Positions 61,231 to 64,000 of a stretch of DNA of 64,000 nt are shown here, one piece after another (position 1 is the first letter of the stretch; every line of letters starts with the position of its first letter). Source of the stretch: Theocolax elegans (taxonomy: Eukaryota > Arthropoda > Insecta > Hymenoptera > Cerocephalidae); the NCBI GenBank assembly GCA_026168455.1, contig JANSJX010000008.1:62001-126000 (forward strand), read 5' to 3'. Below the pieces are notes generated by a model. It was not told where the DNA came from. It did not search any database and was given only the letters and a program-made list of their open reading frames with translations. A program made the translations under genes and the position numbers.

Positions 61231-62500
61231 CTTTATATATCGAAATAATCTTTACAATAATCTTCATTTCTATTTTATTAAACATTATATAGTTTGTATA
61301 AAAAGAAAATATGTATAAGTACATATATTTATTTTCCCTCGTTGCTGGTGGCAAATTTTCCGATATAGCGACGCGCGTGTAATTGTGACAAATATTGTAT
61401 ACAGTTAAAAATAATAGAAAATATCCGACAGCGCAGTAAAAGTGGATATTACGATAATTCCCCCAGGCGTGTGTGTGTAGTTGGGAATCGCCAGTAATAA
61501 AAACGACGACGGAGACACGTGCGTTTCGTGTCGTATCCTGACGTTCCTTTTATATATATATATGTATATTTTAACACGCCGCAACATGAAACATGTGCTT
61601 TCAAACTAATTTATTAATGTAATTACCATTTTACGTTGCGTTATTCATTCATATATATATTTTAATTGACCGAAAATGTCATCATCGCGCATTAGGCGTA
61701 ATGCGTTATTTAGATTTTGTGGTTATGATAATTAATGTATTCTTAAAATAATCTGGATAATTAAGGGTCTTTCAATTACAGGGATCTTCACTTCTTTTCC
61801 GTCTGAAAATTGTGGAAAATGATAAATTAAGCATCTAAACAAAATTAATAAGTATGGAGCATACGAGATATCAGAATTTGGTGGTTATAAATTTTTTAAA
61901 AGTAAAGTGAAATAGAATTAAGTAAAAGAAGCTTGGTTGTCGATTGTGAGTACGAAATAAGTTAAAAGTTATATATACAAGTTCCGTATATTTAAATATT
62001 TGAAAAATATACGTATTTCGTTAGTAAATATATACAAGAGCTTGACGAAACAATTTTTTTCAAAAAATAATTTTCTTCATTTAATAAAAAGTAAAAAGCT
62101 TGGGCAACTAAATTTATAGAGGTAGACTGAAAAATATAATTACTTTATAATAATAATAATATCAATTATAAATAATATATTAATATTGAGTACATTCTAA
62201 TAAATCATTCGTTTGAAACTAAGAAATATTTATAAAGCTGAAATGAAATTCTAATTAAAAAGAACGTACCGTACATTTGAACATTAAAACTACAAAATAT
62301 TTTTTTAGTTTAAAAAAAATATTTCATTGCACGAATTTAACAAAATATTTGACATTTTGATAAAAAAAAAAAGAAATTTGTCATTTGTTAGTATTAACCG
62401 TAAGATTATGACCATCGTTGCGAAGTTTATTTCCGTATATAACGCGTTATTAATATTTGAAAAGATACGACTAAGACGATTAGCCAGATAATTGGTAAGA
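61231..62500. other. non-coding, AT-rich
   Basis: No gene, and no repeat longer than short AT tracts. (TA)n near 61550-61562. Confidence 0.5.
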
Positions 62501-63480
62501 CTTATTTACCGAGCTGCTTGCGCCGTTCGTTCAACGAAGCCGTCAGTGGAAAAAGCGAGTGGTAGTCGGTGTCGAGAGACGAGCGAAAGCCAAATATACC
62601 GAAGAGAGAAGGCTCGTAATAATTTTTCTTTCATCGTCAGCGCTCGAAGCCGAGGGTAAATAAACGGCTGGAAATGCTCATCGGAAGCGTGCCCGGTCTG
62701 TCTGTCTCTCTCGCTCGCGTTATCCCTTATACAGAGTATAGCGTTCGGTAACTCGAGTCTTTATCGGTCGCGACGTTGATGCGCCACCGAGGGTTCGGAC
62801 GGGGAAGAAGAAGAGGAAGAAAAAAAAAAAAAAAAAGAATCGCCCAGCGGAATGAAAAGCCCTCATAAATAGCCAATTCGGGTAGTCGTATATAGATCGA
62901 TGATAAGACCGAAAGCGAGTCGCCAAGGGGAAAAGTGCCGGCGGTCGGTTAAAAAGCGCGACGAGCGTAGGAGGACTTTATTGCCCCGAGGGAGAGAAGA
63001 CAGGCGCCCTGCCCTGGATGATTCCCCGGTGATAGAGATCGAGGGTGAAAAACCGGCACGTGACGATTCGCGTGTCGCGGACCACTTTTTTCCGCCCTTC
63101 TCACGCACGAGCCTACAGACACATGTACATATATTTTTACCCCACCCCCCACCCGCCAGGCATTCTCACGTGTGGAGCATCGCGAACAAGCTCAAATATG
63201 CACGAACGACTCTCTTTATCTCCCGTGCACGCGTACTCGAATTTCGCCGTATCCCGTTTAGTGTGTCTTTGTTTACTGGTGCGTACTCTTGGATCGTCGA
63301 ACCTCGACCGGAATGTCGCGTGAGACGTCGGTGACTCAGCTGCTCCTTTATTGCCTCTTTGCTTCCTCCTTCTTTTGCTTTTTTTTTCTCTGTTGCACAT
63401 ATATATATATATCGCGCGTATACGATTCATTATGAATGAAGCGCCTCCTTTTTTTTATGGGACACGCTCGAGTGAACAAT
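62501..63480. other. CpG-rich island, possible promoter or 5' region
   Basis: High density of CG dinucleotides against the AT-rich surroundings, with purine-rich (GAAGAAGAGGAAG) and A-runs at 62805-62837. CGTCAGTGG at 62541-62549 contains an arthropod-type initiator TCAGT, but no TATA box or clear downstream element was found. The 144-codon frame at 62900-63334 (+) overlaps antisense frames and is not convincing. Confidence 0.25.
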
Positions 63481-63778
63481 CGTTTCGTCGGTCTTTGTAA
63501 TTGCGATGTTATTTATTCAAGTGTTCGCGTTTAAACCGCAACCTTTGCAAAAGTTTCTTCAAATTTATGCAACTTCCTTTTTGCGGTGGTGGTTCGAGCT
63601 TTAGGGTTCCAAACCAATATATTATGATACGCATGGTATAGCTATATACTGTCAAACCAATAATTTTCTTTTTTAATCGGAAACAAATATTACCTCGGTA
63701 TTTTTATTTGTTTTGTTATACGATTTTTTTCCTCCTACACGAGTACTTGTACAAAGATTTCAAATCCTATATTCACCA
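63481..63778. other. short non-coding stretch
   Basis: T-rich to mixed sequence, nothing recognised. Confidence 0.4.
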
Positions 63779-64000
63779 CACGGAGGGAAAATAATTAGTA
63801 AAAATTATTAAATGGCTGGTAATTTTTACTGAACTTTTCATTATGAGGGACAGACAACTTTGTCAAATTTTACTGAACTCATTTTATGTAATTTTTACGT
63901 AAATTTGCTAATTTGATATTCAAGTTTTAACCGATTTCTAACGATTTATACTTCTTGAAAAATAAGTGTTGCTTATACAATTATAGATTGTAAATTTTGA
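63779..64000. mobile_element. element with CACGGAGGGAAAA left end, cut by window end
   Basis: The left end, CACGGAGGGAAAATAATTAG, with TAAAAATTATTAAATGGCTG inside, resembles the elements at 14412 and 52494. The right end lies outside the window. Confidence 0.55.

Noticed and set aside
1..64000. CRISPR array, bacterial operons, ribosomal RNA genes
   Set aside because: No regularly spaced direct repeats, no ribosome-binding or operon structure, and no rRNA-like sequence; the window is eukaryotic.

Overview
The window is eukaryotic nuclear DNA. It is AT-rich with CpG-rich islands, dense (TA)n, (TC/GA)n and (CA)n microsatellites, many small inverted-repeat elements and tRNA-derived sequences. 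CpG is not depleted. The best guess is an arthropod, most plausibly a hymenopteran (ant, bee or wasp). That guess rests on texture only; no marker gene identifies the species. I found no intact protein-coding gene. The open frames longer than 60 codons are mostly simple repeats, antisense pairs, or copies created by duplication.

The simplest reading is a very long intron, or a gene desert next to a long gene, on the + strand. Two sites support the intron reading. At 22571-22610 and 49661-49696 a branch-point-like motif and a pyrimidine tract run into AG|GTAAGC and AG|GTAAGA. That is the fused 3'/5' splice-site layout of recursive splicing (ratchet points), and each site has a possible donor 47 or 63 nt downstream. 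A two-exon coding candidate with matching phase lies at 15829-16534. Its first exon resembles a second locus near 24950, so it is probably transposon-derived.

Layout: 1-5.3 kb holds microsatellites and a tRNA-like sequence. 5.3-7.2 kb is a foldback element carrying a nested element, followed by a tRNA-like sequence. 7.2-15.1 kb holds a second foldback copy, a short tandem repeat and an inverted-repeat element with a tRNA-like core. 15.1-28.2 kb holds the coding candidate, further elements, ratchet point 1 and a 39-bp direct repeat enclosing a tRNA-like sequence. 28.2-38 kb is a 1.65-kb palindromic element, a hairpin at 30.15-30.25 kb and a multi-copy segmental duplication with a rearranged palindrome inside it. 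38-44 kb holds a jockey-like non-LTR tail and a nested transposon block with a degenerate hammerhead-ribozyme-like fold. 44-52.5 kb holds GC islands and ratchet point 2. 52.5-54 kb holds a short inverted-repeat element and a 954-bp near-perfect palindrome. 54-64 kb holds GC-rich islands, microsatellites, a second retroelement tail and an element cut by the window end.

The elements share few end types. One family has ends like CACTGAGAAAAA or CACGGAGAGAAA and inserts at TATA. One has CCCTAGTAGAAAT ends. One is the long foldback family with AAGGAGAGG ends. One is the palindrome with GGGTGGTTCTCTGTGACATC ends. None carries a recognisable transposase, so these look non-autonomous.
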